Shown here piece after piece: positions 1-12,515 of a DNA stretch of 64,000 bases. The stretch is from positions 20,639,916 to 20,703,915 of the forward strand of contig CALNVZ010003433.1 in assembly GCA_940671915.1 (NCBI GenBank), in the 5' to 3' direction. How positions within the stretch are numbered: the stretch's first letter is position 1; each line of letters opens with the position of its first letter. This stretch comes from Paracentrotus lividus. Taxonomy: Eukaryota; Echinodermata; Echinoidea; Camarodonta; Echinidae. Below the pieces are notes generated by a model that was not told where the DNA came from, ran no database searches, and saw only the letters and a list, made by a program, of their open reading frames with translations. Both the position numbers and the translations under genes were made by a program.

Positions 1-3000
1 AACATGCTTATAAATCAGAATCAACTTTTAATTAAAAAAACATATGTCTTCTACTCTAATAAAATAGCACCTCTCACATAGATGATAGATGCAGAGTAAA
101 TAAACAATTATTCATGCTTTTCTGAAACCTTTGAATACCTACAAAGGAAAAATCACTTACAAGGACATCATCTTACTTCATAATTGCCAGGTGGAGAAAA
201 ATATGTGATTACCTTTCAACCTACAAGGTTATACAATTTCATACCCATCTTTTTTTTTTTTATCTTCTTTTTTTTTTTCTTTTTGCTTCTAACTTCTCTT
301 CTTTCATGACCTAACACACGACCCCCGCCTCATCTTTCTATTTTCCAGCTCGGGTCGAGTATGCATTGCACGTGCTAACCCTAGATGACGAAAGACAAGA
401 TGGGGTGGGAGGGTACGAGATGAAACGGAAGTTGTTAAATTTTTGGGGCATCTCAAAACTTCTCCTGCGGGATTCGTTGAAGAAGTGGATGTTTTCCAGA
501 AGCGTGAAGGCAGTGAAAAGTAGAGAATTGGGGCCCTGACAGAATTGCATCCTCTTTCGTTTATCAGTCCACCCCCTCATTCCGCACAATTCTTGTTACT
601 GGATGGATCAACTCAGAGAAAACATAAAATTAGCATGAATTTCTCAAGGATCACAATGTAATTTAACGTGAAAATATTTCCTACTTTTTAGGCTAAGAAT
701 TTGGTTTATTTGAGCAGAATTATCAGCTGAAGTAGCTCAAATTTGAATAGAATTTCCAGCTCACCTTAATGTCACTTTGATAAAACTGACCAAGTGAAAG
801 ATATTTCTATAAAATGTAGATTTTACGGGGGTGGGGGCTTAGGGAGGGGGGGTCTGGACATAAATGAAGAAATGGGTCATATACAAAGAGAGCATAACTT
901 CTGCTTGGGTTATAGTAAGACATTGCAGGCCATGTGGAACTTATTGTCTTTCATTTGACGGCAGACAGAAATTTAACATGTGTATAAGAGGGCTAAGGTT
1001 GATTAACGCCTCTATAAGCAGCCCAATTTTAATTGCATTCTGATGTCAGCGGGGAACATATTGAACAGTGCCAGTTCCAAAAGCCCAACCAGGGGTTGTC
1101 TTATACTACATTGGGTTCCATAGTTTATATCTAGTGTATTAATGCATACCTTAATTTAAGTTTATGCTTTTGCCAATTTTCACAAGCAAGAAATACCAGA
1201 AAACGACCATACCCGGAATATTTCCTCTTTTACTCTTTTACAATAGTTTTACAGTAAAAAGATTTACCTTGATAATGGTAAGTTGATCAACATTAGGAAT
1301 GTATTCACACAACAACCTAAAAAAAATTATTTAATTTCCTTGCACATTTTTCAATCAACTTACGTCTCAATAGTAATTGTCTTTATCTAAAACAATATTC
1401 CTTTTAAAGATAGGTTAAGATCTAGCAATAGTTCATACAGCTGCATAATTGTAAATTATACTATTTCTCGAGCATGCGAAACATCTGCACAAATTTTTAT
1501 AAAAACATATTTCCTTTGGTTACTGGTTGTCCTTGAATGTCTCGTATCTAATTTCATGAAATATTAATTGGCTGCTACATGTCTATGCATTGAATAACAA
1601 TAGCATCTGTGTTGTTGTGTGTTGAGTGCCAAAGGGGTGTTAAATTACATTATTTATCAAGATTTTACGTCTCTCTACCACTAAACAAATGATAGGAGGG
1701 AACATTGTATTAGAGCCGTATTATTTATGCATGGAATGATGCAGTGCGAATGCAAACCAAGGTCTCGAGTTGAATTTCAATGCATGGCTAATGCAAGCAA
1801 TGAAAGGTGTTCACACTAAAATCCAATATCATTCTAAAATTGATTGTCTATGCAATAACATTCGAATCATACCAATGTACATTAATTGTATCATAGTTTT
1901 ATGATGACACATGAAACATGAATACTTAATTTACTCCTGACAGCCGAGACCAAGCTTCATTGAATAGGTAATAAAGAAAAATTTTAATCTAAATCAAAAT
2001 TAAAATCAAATGCTAAATCTAGAAAGTGTATTAAGTAATGACATTCTAAAGAAGGGTTTATTTTGTACAAATTTCCTGCCATTATACCAGTAATATTTCA
2101 CTATTCACTACATGGGGATGTAGAAAAACATGATCCATACTGGCCAAAAAATGTTTCACAACATATTTATCAATGCCTGTTAGCACATAGAGGAAAGGTA
2201 AATCACAATCACTGTATAAACAAAATTCACTGCCGCTTCTTCAAATTCGCTAAACTTACACTTCAATCAACTAAAATTTTGATTATCATGAGATGACAAA
2301 ATCAGACCGCCTCTCGGTAGGTGATGAGGAAGTAAGAGGTCATTTAAAAGTGTGCAATCGCCTATGAAATTACTGCATAAAACAAAGCACACCGCTACAA
2401 AATTACAGCATAACGCAAGATAAACCGCTGTCCCTCATTCACTAACTTGTACACTCGTGTGGACACGTCTCATCGAAACAGCGCTGAGATATAATCAAAT
2501 GCATGGGTACGTACTTGTAGTAGAATAATCCCTTATTTCTAAATTTGAGTCTGCTTCAATGCTTGTAAACTCTATAATCTTCTCCGATGCAACTCATTTC
2601 TTCAACTCGACTTCACTGCATAATTTGAAAAGCTGATTATGCATGTGAACCTATATAGGCCTTTTTTCTCAATTACGACATGGTGATCGATTTAGAGACA
2701 AGTTTTGAGGATATCTTAACAAGGGAGGCTTCAATTATGTCTCCTGGTTACTCCAGATAATATCATTATGTACTTATATTATTCTTAATATTTTCTAGTT
2801 CCTATCGAGGAACACAAGGAAAAGGAAAAAAACCGTAGATGATAAGGCGTAAATATTCATATAATGCATGAAAGCGCCATAAAAAAACACAACAACAACC
2901 TTGCTTCAGCAGTGCTTGGGCATTTTTCATCCCTTGTGCCTCACCTGAGTGCAGAGTGACAAATGTAGATTGATGTCTTGCCAAATATGGAAGTTGAGTG

Positions 3001-3060
3001 CTGTGGCAGCTCTTTGAACAATAATCATACTTCCAAAAGCAATTAGAAAATATAAATGGT
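1..3060. other. Unique AT-rich DNA, no gene seen
   Basis: No open frame longer than 83 codons and no recognisable RNA gene. The sequence holds poly-T/CT-rich tracts near 250-305, a G-rich stretch near 826-855, and otherwise unremarkable AT-rich DNA. A minus-strand open frame at 338-589 has no family resemblance I can name and no supporting splice or codon signal, so I do not call it an exon. Confidence 0.6.
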
Positions 3061-3070
3061 CATATTTAAT

Positions 3071-3465
3071 CGTGAGTGACACGACATTTGGACTATTAGA
3101 AGGGCGCATATCTTCGCACTTGTAGGTTATGAATGGATCATAACTACCATATTATGTATAATGTAGGAGTTGGATGTGTCATTACCATTTGGATTTGAAT
3201 TTTACAATTAGTCCTGGAAATTATGATTAAAAAACAGTGCGTGAGTGACACGACAAAAAAAAGACATGGGTTTCTGACCATTATTGGTTATAGTTGGATT
3301 TGTGCCCAAGTAGATCTCTAAGAGTACCATAAGTGCTGGTATATGTACATGAATAGTGTACCTCTCTGACATTTATTGTCCTTATCAATAATTCCCTCTC
3401 TGTGGAAAATGGTCCACCTCTAAATGTCGTGAGTGACACGACATCCAAAACGTGAGTGACACGAC
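3071..3465 (+). repeat. Four copies of the 15-nt motif CGTGAGTGACACGAC
   Basis: The word CGTGAGTGACACGAC occurs at 3071, 3240, 3428 and 3451, always on the plus strand, and the DNA between copies is not itself repeated. The core has partial dyad symmetry (CGTG...CACG), extended at the third copy to TGTCGTG...CACGACA. Four exact 15-mers in 400 bp cannot be chance. It could be the relic of a short-unit repeat or a cluster of binding sites. I do not recognise the family. Confidence 0.8.
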
Positions 3466-5236
3466 CAGTGCCTTAAATTCAACATTTCAAGTAAATAACT
3501 AGATCCAAATTACCTGTGTTTATATGCCATGTTAGAGTAGTCCATGATAATTACTTTAAGCAAAAAAAATCAGACAAAAGTGACTAGTATTAAGAATAAG
3601 AGGCATTTAAAGCACCATAGTCCGATACGTGCAAATTCCTGTTTGCTAAATTATTCAGCGTAAGAAAGCTGGATCACTTAATGTTTGAACTTAAATAATT
3701 GGTTGTATTGTAAAGAAGCCTTTGTGTTGATTTCAGATCCTAATTTGCATTTTCAAAGGCACAGCACCACATTGAAATTTCAGCTGAATGTCTCACTTAA
3801 ATTAAATATGACCAAATGTAATTTGCTGAAAATGATGTAATTCCACCTCATACAATACTTCCTAAATGAACTTCAGGTATACCTATAAATGTTTGATGCT
3901 TGCAAGACCTAGTTTAAAAGTGGAGATAGTGCACAGTACAGTACATGTATGTATATAGTCTCCCAAGGAAATTTTGCTTGTCCCTATTTGGTAAATCAGG
4001 CATTTGCTAGCTAACAGTACAGTGGCTTCATACAGTACAATGCATTTATTGGAAAGAGCAAAAGAACTGGCAACATTTATTCATATACAACAGCTTAAAA
4101 TATCTAGGTAAGAGATTTTGTTGCCTTCCAGCAAGAAAGTTTTTAATAGTATGCACGTTGCCATTGCGCTAAGCCCCTTCTGGCAAGAAGGCGACGATTT
4201 TCTTAAGTGCTTATGAATATAAAATGATTTTCCCCGAACAAAGTGGGCAACTTTACTGTGTATCATCGGCTGAGAACAAGAAGGACCTTAATTCATGGAA
4301 GGTAACACAGAGTTAAGACCGTCTTACCCTTACATGCACCATATGATATCTACTACTGGAGATAATTTTGAGGCAATTTCTTGAGCTAAATGTCAAACAA
4401 TGCATAATGCATGGCAAGCCCAAGAGGTTAATAACCAAGTACAGGTAATCAACATGCATGGAGTTTCCAGACCTGCCAACAAAAAAGCGTATTCCGTACT
4501 TTTTCTATCCTCTTTCGCTTCTTAAGGGAGTACTAAGATCTATAGATGTCTAGAATGCACATCACCATCATGCCATACTACATCGCACCTGTCTTCATAG
4601 AAAACATTTAATTGTCCAATGAATTGTCTATGTCCCTCATTTAACAGAACGAATGCCTTTGGTGCAGGGATGACACACTTGTCAAAATGTTTGGCATATT
4701 TACCTTGTTTTCTATTGAAAATAATTAAATAATAAAAGGTTTTCAGGTCGACAGGTGGATGGAGATTGACATTTTTATGATCTGAATAATTATTGACATT
4801 TAATGAGTTTGGTACCCCTTATCCAAATGAAAAAGACAAAAATACGCTTTTAGGTTGGCAGTACTGAGTTTCATTAGCGATATACAGTTAATTACATTGA
4901 ATGCACTTTCTTTCTAAAGTCTTCCAATATTCTCTGACTTAATACTACTTTGTTTTTATTGTTTTTATCAAAGATCCATCATGCTACAGCTAGGCTTCAT
5001 TTTATTTCTTATAATAGACGGAAAAGGGAACCAAGCTCTTTGTTTGGGGTTCAAACTTTAACCCTAAAATGAACAGATATAGGTACAAAAATCACTCCTC
5101 AAAATAAGATATACATGTATGGCCTACATGTAATTGCAATTTCTAACCAGATAAATATGATTTAAAAGTAGACTAGTTGACAAGCTAACATCAAACTTAC
5201 AGAATTACATTGAAGGGAAGGTTAAGATGATGTTAT
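3466..5236. other. Unique AT-rich DNA, no gene seen
   Basis: No credible open frame, RNA gene or tandem repeat was found. TACATGTA-type palindromes occur near 3940-3955 and 5110-5150. Confidence 0.55.
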
Positions 5237-5693
5237 TTAAAGGTAGTGTCATCCTTTTGCAGGCAAAAATATTACATTTCTAGTTTATAAGAGGATACAG
5301 TGGTATATAAATGACTTTATCTTCCCACAACATGATTAAGCTCAAATGTGGATGTTTGTCATTATATTGCGATTATCAAAATTCATTCCTATTTTTTTCG
5401 AACCTCGAAAAATATACCGTACGGTGCCAACCGTTGACCGTTAGCACAGAGAATAATGCACGCTGATACGTCGTGTGTATATTGCAGTGTGGTCCGCGCT
5501 ACACGCGCTGTAGTATCAATGATGTTGATGGACAGCTGGTCTACATAGGTAGTCAGATTTTCGTTTCATATTACTGATCTAGGCAACCTATGACAGTAAG
5601 AATAAATAGACAGTATAGGTTGATCATATTCTAAAGTTATGCCAAGTTGCATTAGTTTTCGCAATTTGTGAAAAAGGCTGACACTACCTTTAA
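5237..5693. mobile_element. TTAA-flanked MITE, T2/Kolobok-like (AGGTAGTGTCA ends)
   Basis: Terminal inverted repeats start AGGTAGTGTCA(T/G)CCTTTT. The left end begins at 5241 and the right end finishes at 5689, and each is bordered by TTAA (5237-5240 and 5690-5693). A TTAA target duplication with a TTAAAGG start is the signature of T2 MITEs described in Xenopus and assigned to the Kolobok superfamily. The interior is somewhat more CG-rich than its surroundings (5400-5540) and encodes no transposase, so it is non-autonomous. PiggyBac also uses TTAA, but its usual termini differ. Confidence 0.8.
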
Positions 5694-6184
5694 CTGATAT
5701 ACATGTAGACCTAACCTTCAAATCTAAACAGAGCAAACAATACCTACAATGTCATCAAATACCAACAAAGAATAGATTAAAGTCAGCTTTTAAGATAATT
5801 AAGAAAACTGCTTGATACAAAATTAACAAACTAAGAAATTGACATGGAAACATTGAATTCATATACATACATGTATATTACTTTGCTCGACAAGACCCAG
5901 GCACAATGATAATAAATCAATATTTACTTAATTTTGCAGAAAATCATTTAAAGCAAACATACAATGTATAAATAAAAAACGCTTTGGGCCCAAAGCATGC
6001 ATACTACAATACATGTACTGCTTCAATCTTGTATACATATTTGCTCATACTCTCAACTCATAATGTTCAAGATGAAATAAGCACACTGGAATATTTTAAT
6101 TCATAATTTAGCATTTGCAAAAGCTGTCCTTTTACTTTATTTTGAAAAAGGAAGTGAATAAAATTTATTAAATAATTTTCCTAC

Positions 6185-6346
6185 CAGCCGCTGATCCAGG
6201 ATAAAGAAAGAGAGGGGGCTCAGACTGCAAATTTGACAACAGGGAAGGGGGAATCAGGCACCAATTTTTGTTACATGTCCCTTCAATTTGAAGTAGCCAA
6301 AAATAAGGGGTGTACACCTGTTGGTCCCCACCTGGATCAGCCACTG
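6185..6346. mobile_element. hAT-like non-autonomous element remnant
   Basis: The ends form an inverted repeat: CAGCCGCTGATCCAGG on the left and, read from the right end inward, CAGTGGCTGATCCAGG. The CAGNGGCNGATCCAG terminus is typical of hAT-type MITEs. The flanking 8-mers match at only about half their positions, so the expected 8-bp target duplication has decayed or the edges are slightly off. The length of about 162 bp leaves no coding capacity. Confidence 0.65.
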
Positions 6347-7472
6347 ACTAATACAAATTAGAACTGTAATCCTGAAAAGGAAGATGACTTGTTAGGAGAC
6401 TAGCTAGACAGCCTATGGATAGATAATTGATCGAGGGGGCTCTTAACTAAACAGAGATTTGCTAAATATTGGACAAGAGACTGCTCATATTTAAACCATC
6501 TCACGTACATACAAATACCCAACCATGGCCAATCATGTATTAGAACAACCCTGTGTGCATGCATGTTGAATTGTATCTTTCTTTCATTGTAGCATGAATG
6601 TATTATGAGTGCTGTACATGAAACGTAATGAAAGGACATTAATACTTCACATTCTTAGGGCTGTTTATAAGCCAAATGGATTTGGGTATAGAGTTCACCA
6701 TGTTGAATTATATTTTGATTCTGCATGCATGCTCTAGTTACATGACTTATTCAAAAGAACATAGAGAAGGTAAAGAGCTAAACAGAATATTTTCAATTCA
6801 ATTCTTTCCAGAGCTTTTTGTGAAAATTCAATTAAGTTCCTGATATCTTTCATTAATAATAATGATAAATATCTGTTCTGTGTATATTTCCACTGTGTGT
6901 CTGGGAATATTGCATGATAAAAGCAACAGCCATCAATACATTGCACCTTATTTTTAAGATTTATCCAGGCATTAAACTTTAAAGTGGAGGATATACAATG
7001 ACCTAGCAAAATGCATGAAGAGAACTAGAATATTCTTCATACTTTTTATGTATTTGAATCTTAATTTCACAGATGTATTATTCATTATCGTTATATGATT
7101 AAGGAGGTATTATTTGCAATTATATACCTGAAACGAAAGTACATAGCACCAGGTGTACTTTGGTACCTTGTGTCTCTGAAAAATATTTTGATTTATTTTT
7201 CTGATTGTATATAAGTGTAAACATTCTCCTTATTTAGATAACAATATTGGTTCCAAACAATCAACATATTAGGTTTAAAGGTCAGACAGGTGAAAATTAT
7301 CTTCCAAATCTTCATTGACATGTATTGTAGAAAAACAATTTAAGGTAATTCCGTGATCAATGAAACAATTTTTTCATGAAATAAATTTTCCTTGTACAAT
7401 AAATTTCATCAAGTATAGATTTTTTTTTTTGTATCATATCATAAATAATCAAAGTATATAGACAAAATCTTG

Positions 7473-7643
7473 TATATCGTCGGCTTCGAGCCAAAAGGGC
7501 GCTATTGCAGATCAAGGATGTTCCGTTTGGAGCCAGAAGGGCGCTATTACCATTGACTTTGTACAGTAATAGCGCCCTTATGGCTCTCAACGGAACATCT
7601 ATAAGATGCAATAACGCCCTTATGGCTCCCAACAGACGATATA
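7473..7643. mobile_element. 171-bp foldback MITE, full-length copy
   Basis: Almost the whole element is one inverted repeat: arms of about 77 bp from TATATCGTCGG inward pair with the right arm ending in CAGACGATATA, around a short centre near 7548-7565. Each arm contains two copies of a ~20-bp word close to GAGCCAGAAGGGCGCTATT. A second, shorter copy lies at 36547-36674. The right arms of the two copies differ at about one position in 70, so the family moved fairly recently. Open frames here (repeating RALL peptides) are by-products of the inverted repeat. Confidence 0.85.
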
Positions 7644-8392
7644 ATGGGATATTTGAAGTCGTTGACTATCTCTTTGGAACGACAAAGGTGAAGTCTATAG
7701 GAATTTGTTAACTTTTCTTACGGACATAAAACATACAATCTCATTTTAATACACACTATGCACATTTATTCTGTGTCATTCCTTTTTTTTTACCACAAGA
7801 TTGTAAATCAGAAATTATCATACATTTATGGATGTTGTATTATATGTTTGTACCTACATTTCATTTTTCACTATTTTTATGCAGAAATGATTCTGATATC
7901 TCACATTCCAGTCCTCTCATATGAGACCTCATAATTGATTAAAAGTTCTAAAAATCAATTGTATCTCACAGTCAATTGTTTCCCAATGTAATTTGACCAT
8001 TGGCACAGTTCTAGGGAGAGATGATTGATTTTTATAATTCATTGTTATACAGGGGGTCCTGGCTGCCCAACTCAAAAGATACAAGGGTTAAACAAAGTGT
8101 GAGGTCATGTACAATAGTGTACAATAGGGATCATAATATGGAAACTGCAGTATGGGCCTATAGAGCTTCATGTACAAGAAAAAAAAAATTGTTTCTAAAA
8201 AATAAATAAATAATCTAATATAAATAAAGTTTTGATAGGAATTACAATTAATAATTAAAGGAATAAAACATTATAAACTTAAATCCAGAGCTTGCAACCA
8301 AAACAAAATAACTGTTATCTTAGATCTCAATAAAGAAAAAACACCCTTTCATCCTGATATATCTATCAATTTACTACATTTGTTAACCTTGA

Positions 8393-8594
8393 TATAGTCA
8401 GGCCGCTACAAAAAATTTATTTTTCACTTGCCCTGTTGGGCAAGTGAAAATTTTTTTTGCTTGCCCGAGAGGAAAAAACACTTGCCCAATTTTATTTTCA
8501 TTTTCTTTGTTTAAAGATATTTTTAGTAGCATTATCATCTCATAAATGTCCACGAACAAAGAGCCTAAAAGACAAAAGCACCACTAAATTTGGA

Positions 8595-8641
<47 letters not shown>

Positions 8642-9221
8642 ATTAAAAAATATTAATTAAAAAATTAGTGAAATAATTTTCATGCAAAATTATCTTTATT
8701 TTTATATGTAACAAGCAGAAAAAATAGCATTGAAATGAACATTAACAAAAGGTAAGAAAGAAAATATATCCGAATTTTAATAATTCTCATCTATAAATAT
8801 TACAATGAGTCTGTTATGTTAAGACTAGCACCATACATCGGGAAGCTCTGCAGTGCAGATCGCGCGAGATGTTTAGAATAACAAATTGGCTTATTTCACA
8901 AGTTTTAGGGATTTCATTTCAATTGTAAGGTAATGTTTTCTACAGTAGGAGAGCCCTGTGTAAGTATTTTGTCTAGTTTGTGTTTATAAACACCTCTTTT
9001 ATTGTGTTCTTGAGGTGAAATGTTATGGGGAAATCGTTGATGCTGATACCCAGCACCGACGATTGCCTGGGCCGCTGGGGCTGGCTGGCAAAATGCGCCT
9101 TCACTGTGCTGAAATTATCGCTGGCCCGATCGGGCAAGTGACTTTGAACTTTGCTTGCCCGCCCGCTGTTTTCACTTGCCCCAGGCAAGCGGGCAAGCGG
9201 GTTTGTCGCGCCCTGTATAGT
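8393..9221. mobile_element. 817-bp inverted-repeat transposon with 6-bp target duplication (non-autonomous)
   Basis: The termini are CAGGCCGCTACAAA (from 8399) and, inverted, CAGGGCGCGACAAA (ending 9215). They are flanked directly by TATAGT at 8393-8398 and 9216-9221, a 6-bp target duplication. Both subterminal regions carry repeated TTGCCC/GGGCAAGTGAAAA words that can form hairpins (8428-8470 and 9130-9205). A ~42-bp poly-A run sits at 8598-8639. No transposase frame remains. The CAGG terminus suggests a hAT relative, but 6 bp rather than 8 bp is unusual for hAT, so the superfamily stays open. Confidence 0.75.
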
Positions 9222-10440
9222 TTTCAATTATCAGTACATTAATACAGTTGTTTATTTCAATGAACTTTAACATATATATGTCAATGATTATGAAGACTTA
9301 CATTGCATTACACCTGAACCATAAAATAAACAGAAAACAGTCAGAATTATACATATCCTATGCTTAAAACATATCATTCTTAAATCATGAAGGAAAATTT
9401 CAGATGAAAATAGAAAGTGAACAATTCAGCAAAAAATTTGATAATTTCTAGCTTGACATTAATCTACTGGAATATAAAAATTGTATTGATTATTTTCAAT
9501 TAGACGGTGGATTGGCAGCCTTTTGTTTGCATTTTTTCAACCAATTTCACCCAAGGAGACACAATTAGAAGCAAGAACGATCTTCTAGTCAAGGACATTC
9601 TGTGCTATGAAAACAGAAGGGATATGTATATTGCAGGTGAATCACAGAATTCATTGTTGTAACCACAATAAATATCCTCAAAATGACAATGCCACCAGCA
9701 CACCCAGTTCTAACCCAGGTCTGTATTTAGATCCAGCCAGCAGGCAATATTTTGCTTTGAGGGAAAAAATTGTTGGAATTTGGTGAAAGATGAAAATATG
9801 AAAAGGATTACTGGGTTGGCTGTCAAGCTGTCAATCCAGGTGTTGAATTTGACAGGTATTACCGATTCTATTTATTGGATTGGCAAAATATTTAGCTGTC
9901 ATGAAAAATAGAAAAAGTTGGTGGATGTGAAGTATTTACACAAGCTAAACCTATGAAGTTTTTTTTTTTTTTTTTTTTTTTGGGGGGGGGGCATTTGTTA
10001 GGTTATAAATTATCTGAGTGCATGTATTTGACAGTTGATGCAGAAAGTGCATATTTTCATCTTATAATAATCTTAAATATACACAGTCATTGGTGCTTTC
10101 CAACTGTGTATGAATTGACATATGAGGCGAAGAAGACACAGAATCCACACTTTTCATCAACATGGAAAAAAATATTGCTTGAGACTTACAAAATTTACAA
10201 TCATTTCAGGAAAAACATGTACCGGTAGGCCTACAGTTTATATTCTGTGGCAATTCTCTCTGTTCACTTATTACTTCATTAATTGGTCTTAGTCTTGGCA
10301 TCTATCCACTGAAGTAGCATTATACCAGGCAAATTTTACAAATCTCTGATTTAACATTCTCTATTTTATATTTTTTCTTTATGACATCTTTCATTTTCTT
10401 TCTGTTTAGAAATTACATTTTCATCCTACCTCATACTCAT
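9222..10440. other. AT-rich DNA with a poly-T/poly-G tract
   Basis: A run of about 22 T followed by about 10 G lies at 9959-9991. No gene was seen. The short open frame beginning there reads through the homopolymers and is not credible. Confidence 0.55.
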
Positions 10441-10500
10441 CTTCCTCCACTGCAATTCTCACTCGCTTCTCGTTGGAAATAACCACGCTCATCTCGAGAC

Positions 10501-10857
10501 TAATCCAATCCTAATAATCCACCAAGATCCTATATCAACGAAGATGATCCGATATATAATCCAAGAGATTAAATGCACTAATCCGACGTGTCACAAAGAT
10601 TATCCAAATTTGCTACGGGGGTGTCATTTACGAGAAAACCCAAGAATGATTCCTTATGAGATGATCACAGGTAGAGAAAACACAGGTAGAAATGGGATGT
10701 GCGTTTCAGACGGTGATCCTTTTTACAAACGAGATGCATAGGACAGCATATGGGTCCAAATGGAAGAGATGGGATATGTTGACCAGGGTGTATTAATCCA
10801 GATGCATGGATAAGTTACATAAGGGATGACGGCTAATCCATGACAGAGTCTTAATCC
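10501..10857 (+). promoter_or_regulatory. Homotypic cluster of seven TAATCC (K50 homeodomain) motifs
   Basis: TAATCC occurs at 10501, 10515, 10557, 10579, 10794, 10834 and 10852, all on the plus strand, giving seven in 357 bp where random sequence would give about 0.1 on one strand. TAATCC is the recognition word of Otx, Goosecoid and Bicoid-type (lysine-50) homeodomains. The surrounding DNA is richer in CG dinucleotides than its neighbours. The cluster could be an Otx-responsive module or the residue of a short-period repeat. The sequence shows the words, and function is inferred. Confidence 0.5.
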
Positions 10858-11064
10858 TAATCTGGAAGAGCTTTAGGGATGGGACTTCCAGTTGTTCCTC
10901 CGTGGTCGTGTGATGCAGCACGAATTCCACACTGGTGTTGGGTTTGAGTCTGCGAGCGAGTACAAGCTCATACTCAAAGGCGTGTCTACCAAAACACACA
11001 GACATAGGGCTCACATGCTGATGTGTGTGTATACACTGCACATATAGGCACACACACCTCTCTT

Positions 11065-11188
11065 TTTATCTCTCTCTCTCTCTCTCCTGTATGTTACATG
11101 TACAAAGTAAGTCAACACTATGGGGTAATCTGTGCCTGTCTGCTAACTTCAATCCTCTCTCTCCCATTCTCTCTCTCTCTCTCTCTGT
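11065..11188 (+). repeat. (CT)n microsatellites
   Basis: Two CT-rich runs, about 11065-11090 and 11156-11188, lie between the two copies of a short duplication described separately. Confidence 0.8.
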
Positions 11189-11245
11189 GTTGTAAAGCAA
11201 CACTATGGGGTTCTCGGTGCCTGTCTGCTAGCTTCAATCCAAACA
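11110..11245 (+). repeat. Short tandem duplication around (CT)n
   Basis: A ~45-bp segment beginning CAACACTATGGGGT and ending GCTAACTTCAATCC (about 11114-11156) recurs at about 11198-11240 with few changes. A CT run separates the copies, so the unit is [segment + CT run], present about 1.5 times. Confidence 0.75.
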
Positions 11246-12240
11246 AGCGCAGCATGGGTTAGGTTCGGTTGGTGTGGGCGCAAAGCAAGGCAGATGGGCG
11301 CTGGCGCTAGATGGAAATTTGCGGAGGCACCGGTGTTGCATGATGCAAGCACATGTGTGCAACATGAATCAAAATAAGGAGATTGTATAAGAAGAGAAAT
11401 GTTAATTAAGAATGACTGTACATATTCTTGGTATGAGCAGGGATCTCCCTGGTATGAGGTAATGATTTGGGTAGTAGGAATGGTACTGTGGTTTGGGGTG
11501 AAAAGGGGGCCAAAAAGTTAGATGGGGTAGAGAAAAGTTGTGAAACAGAACTAGAATTCCTTGGCATCCCAAACTTTAGCTTAGTGTATCAGTCACTCCT
11601 ATTTTGTTATACCACTGTCAATAAACAATACAAAACAAAACTAACCTATTTCATTTTGAATGGGGAAATAGCGCGCTATAAAAGTATAATCACAAATTTT
11701 GTTTTATCGCAACTCTTTGCAGCAAGGTTCCGCTGACTTAAAAAAAACAATAAAAGGGTATAACTGGGGTGTGAATTCAATGTTTTGTCATTATCCCAAT
11801 TGACTCTGCTTCTCTATTTCCCCCTTTTTTAACCTCTCATGATCTTCTTGCCATGTCTACTTCGAATAGTTGGAGCAGAGATAAAGCATACAATGAATTT
11901 TAAAAAAAAAGTAAGATTGTTGTATGAAGAAAGATCCATGAAGTGTTGTGTCCATCCATGTATTGGAAACATGAAAGATGGTAGGTACAGGAGAAAGAGG
12001 AGGAAGCGGAGGAAAGGATGAGACACAAGAGAGGTAGGATGACATCACAATCCAGGCAGATGGAGAGAAATTTAGGTTTATTGGCAAATGGGTGATAGGG
12101 GCTGGCCTGGAACGAGGCATGCCGTGCCGAGAATACCAAATGAATTTACCAATGCAGATACATGTATTCTGATTTGACTTTCATATGAAACACAAACGCT
12201 GCCTCGACTTGTCATGCAACGAATTGGTTCTCATTATTCT
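11246..12240. other. No gene seen
   Basis: Mostly unique sequence. The short overlapping open frames on both strands near 11830-12140 share no consistent frame and fall in purine- and pyrimidine-rich DNA. Nothing is recognised. Confidence 0.5.
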
Positions 12241-12243
12241 ACA

Positions 12244-12515
12244 GAACAATTCTACCTCTGAATTTTGATAAAATATTTCTTTGAAATAGACGGCCTTCCT
12301 TTTGAAACATCATCATAATGAATGACGCAGCAAAGCGGCTCTTTCTTGTTTACTTTAATGTCAAGCACAAATGATGTACTTTGGCTTTCATCATTCCGCA
12401 TACAAAATAATTCTACAGGTCTGAATGTTGATCTACTTCTTCATTGAATAAGTCTGATTTTGTTTAGAATCCAGTCATCATGAATACTGCGTCAGAGCTA
12501 CTTTGATATATTCAA
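12244..12515 (+). repeat. Diverged two-unit tandem duplication (~163 bp)
   Basis: A segment starting AACAATTCTAC near 12244 (followed by TGAATTTTGAT, a TTCTTTGAA word, CATCATCATAATGAAT and a GACGCAGC core) is echoed from about 12407 (AATAATTCTAC, TGAATGTTGAT, CTTCATTGAAT, GTCATCATGAAT, TGCGTCAGAGC). Order and spacing are preserved while many bases differ, so the duplication is old. No coding frame runs through it. Confidence 0.6.
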
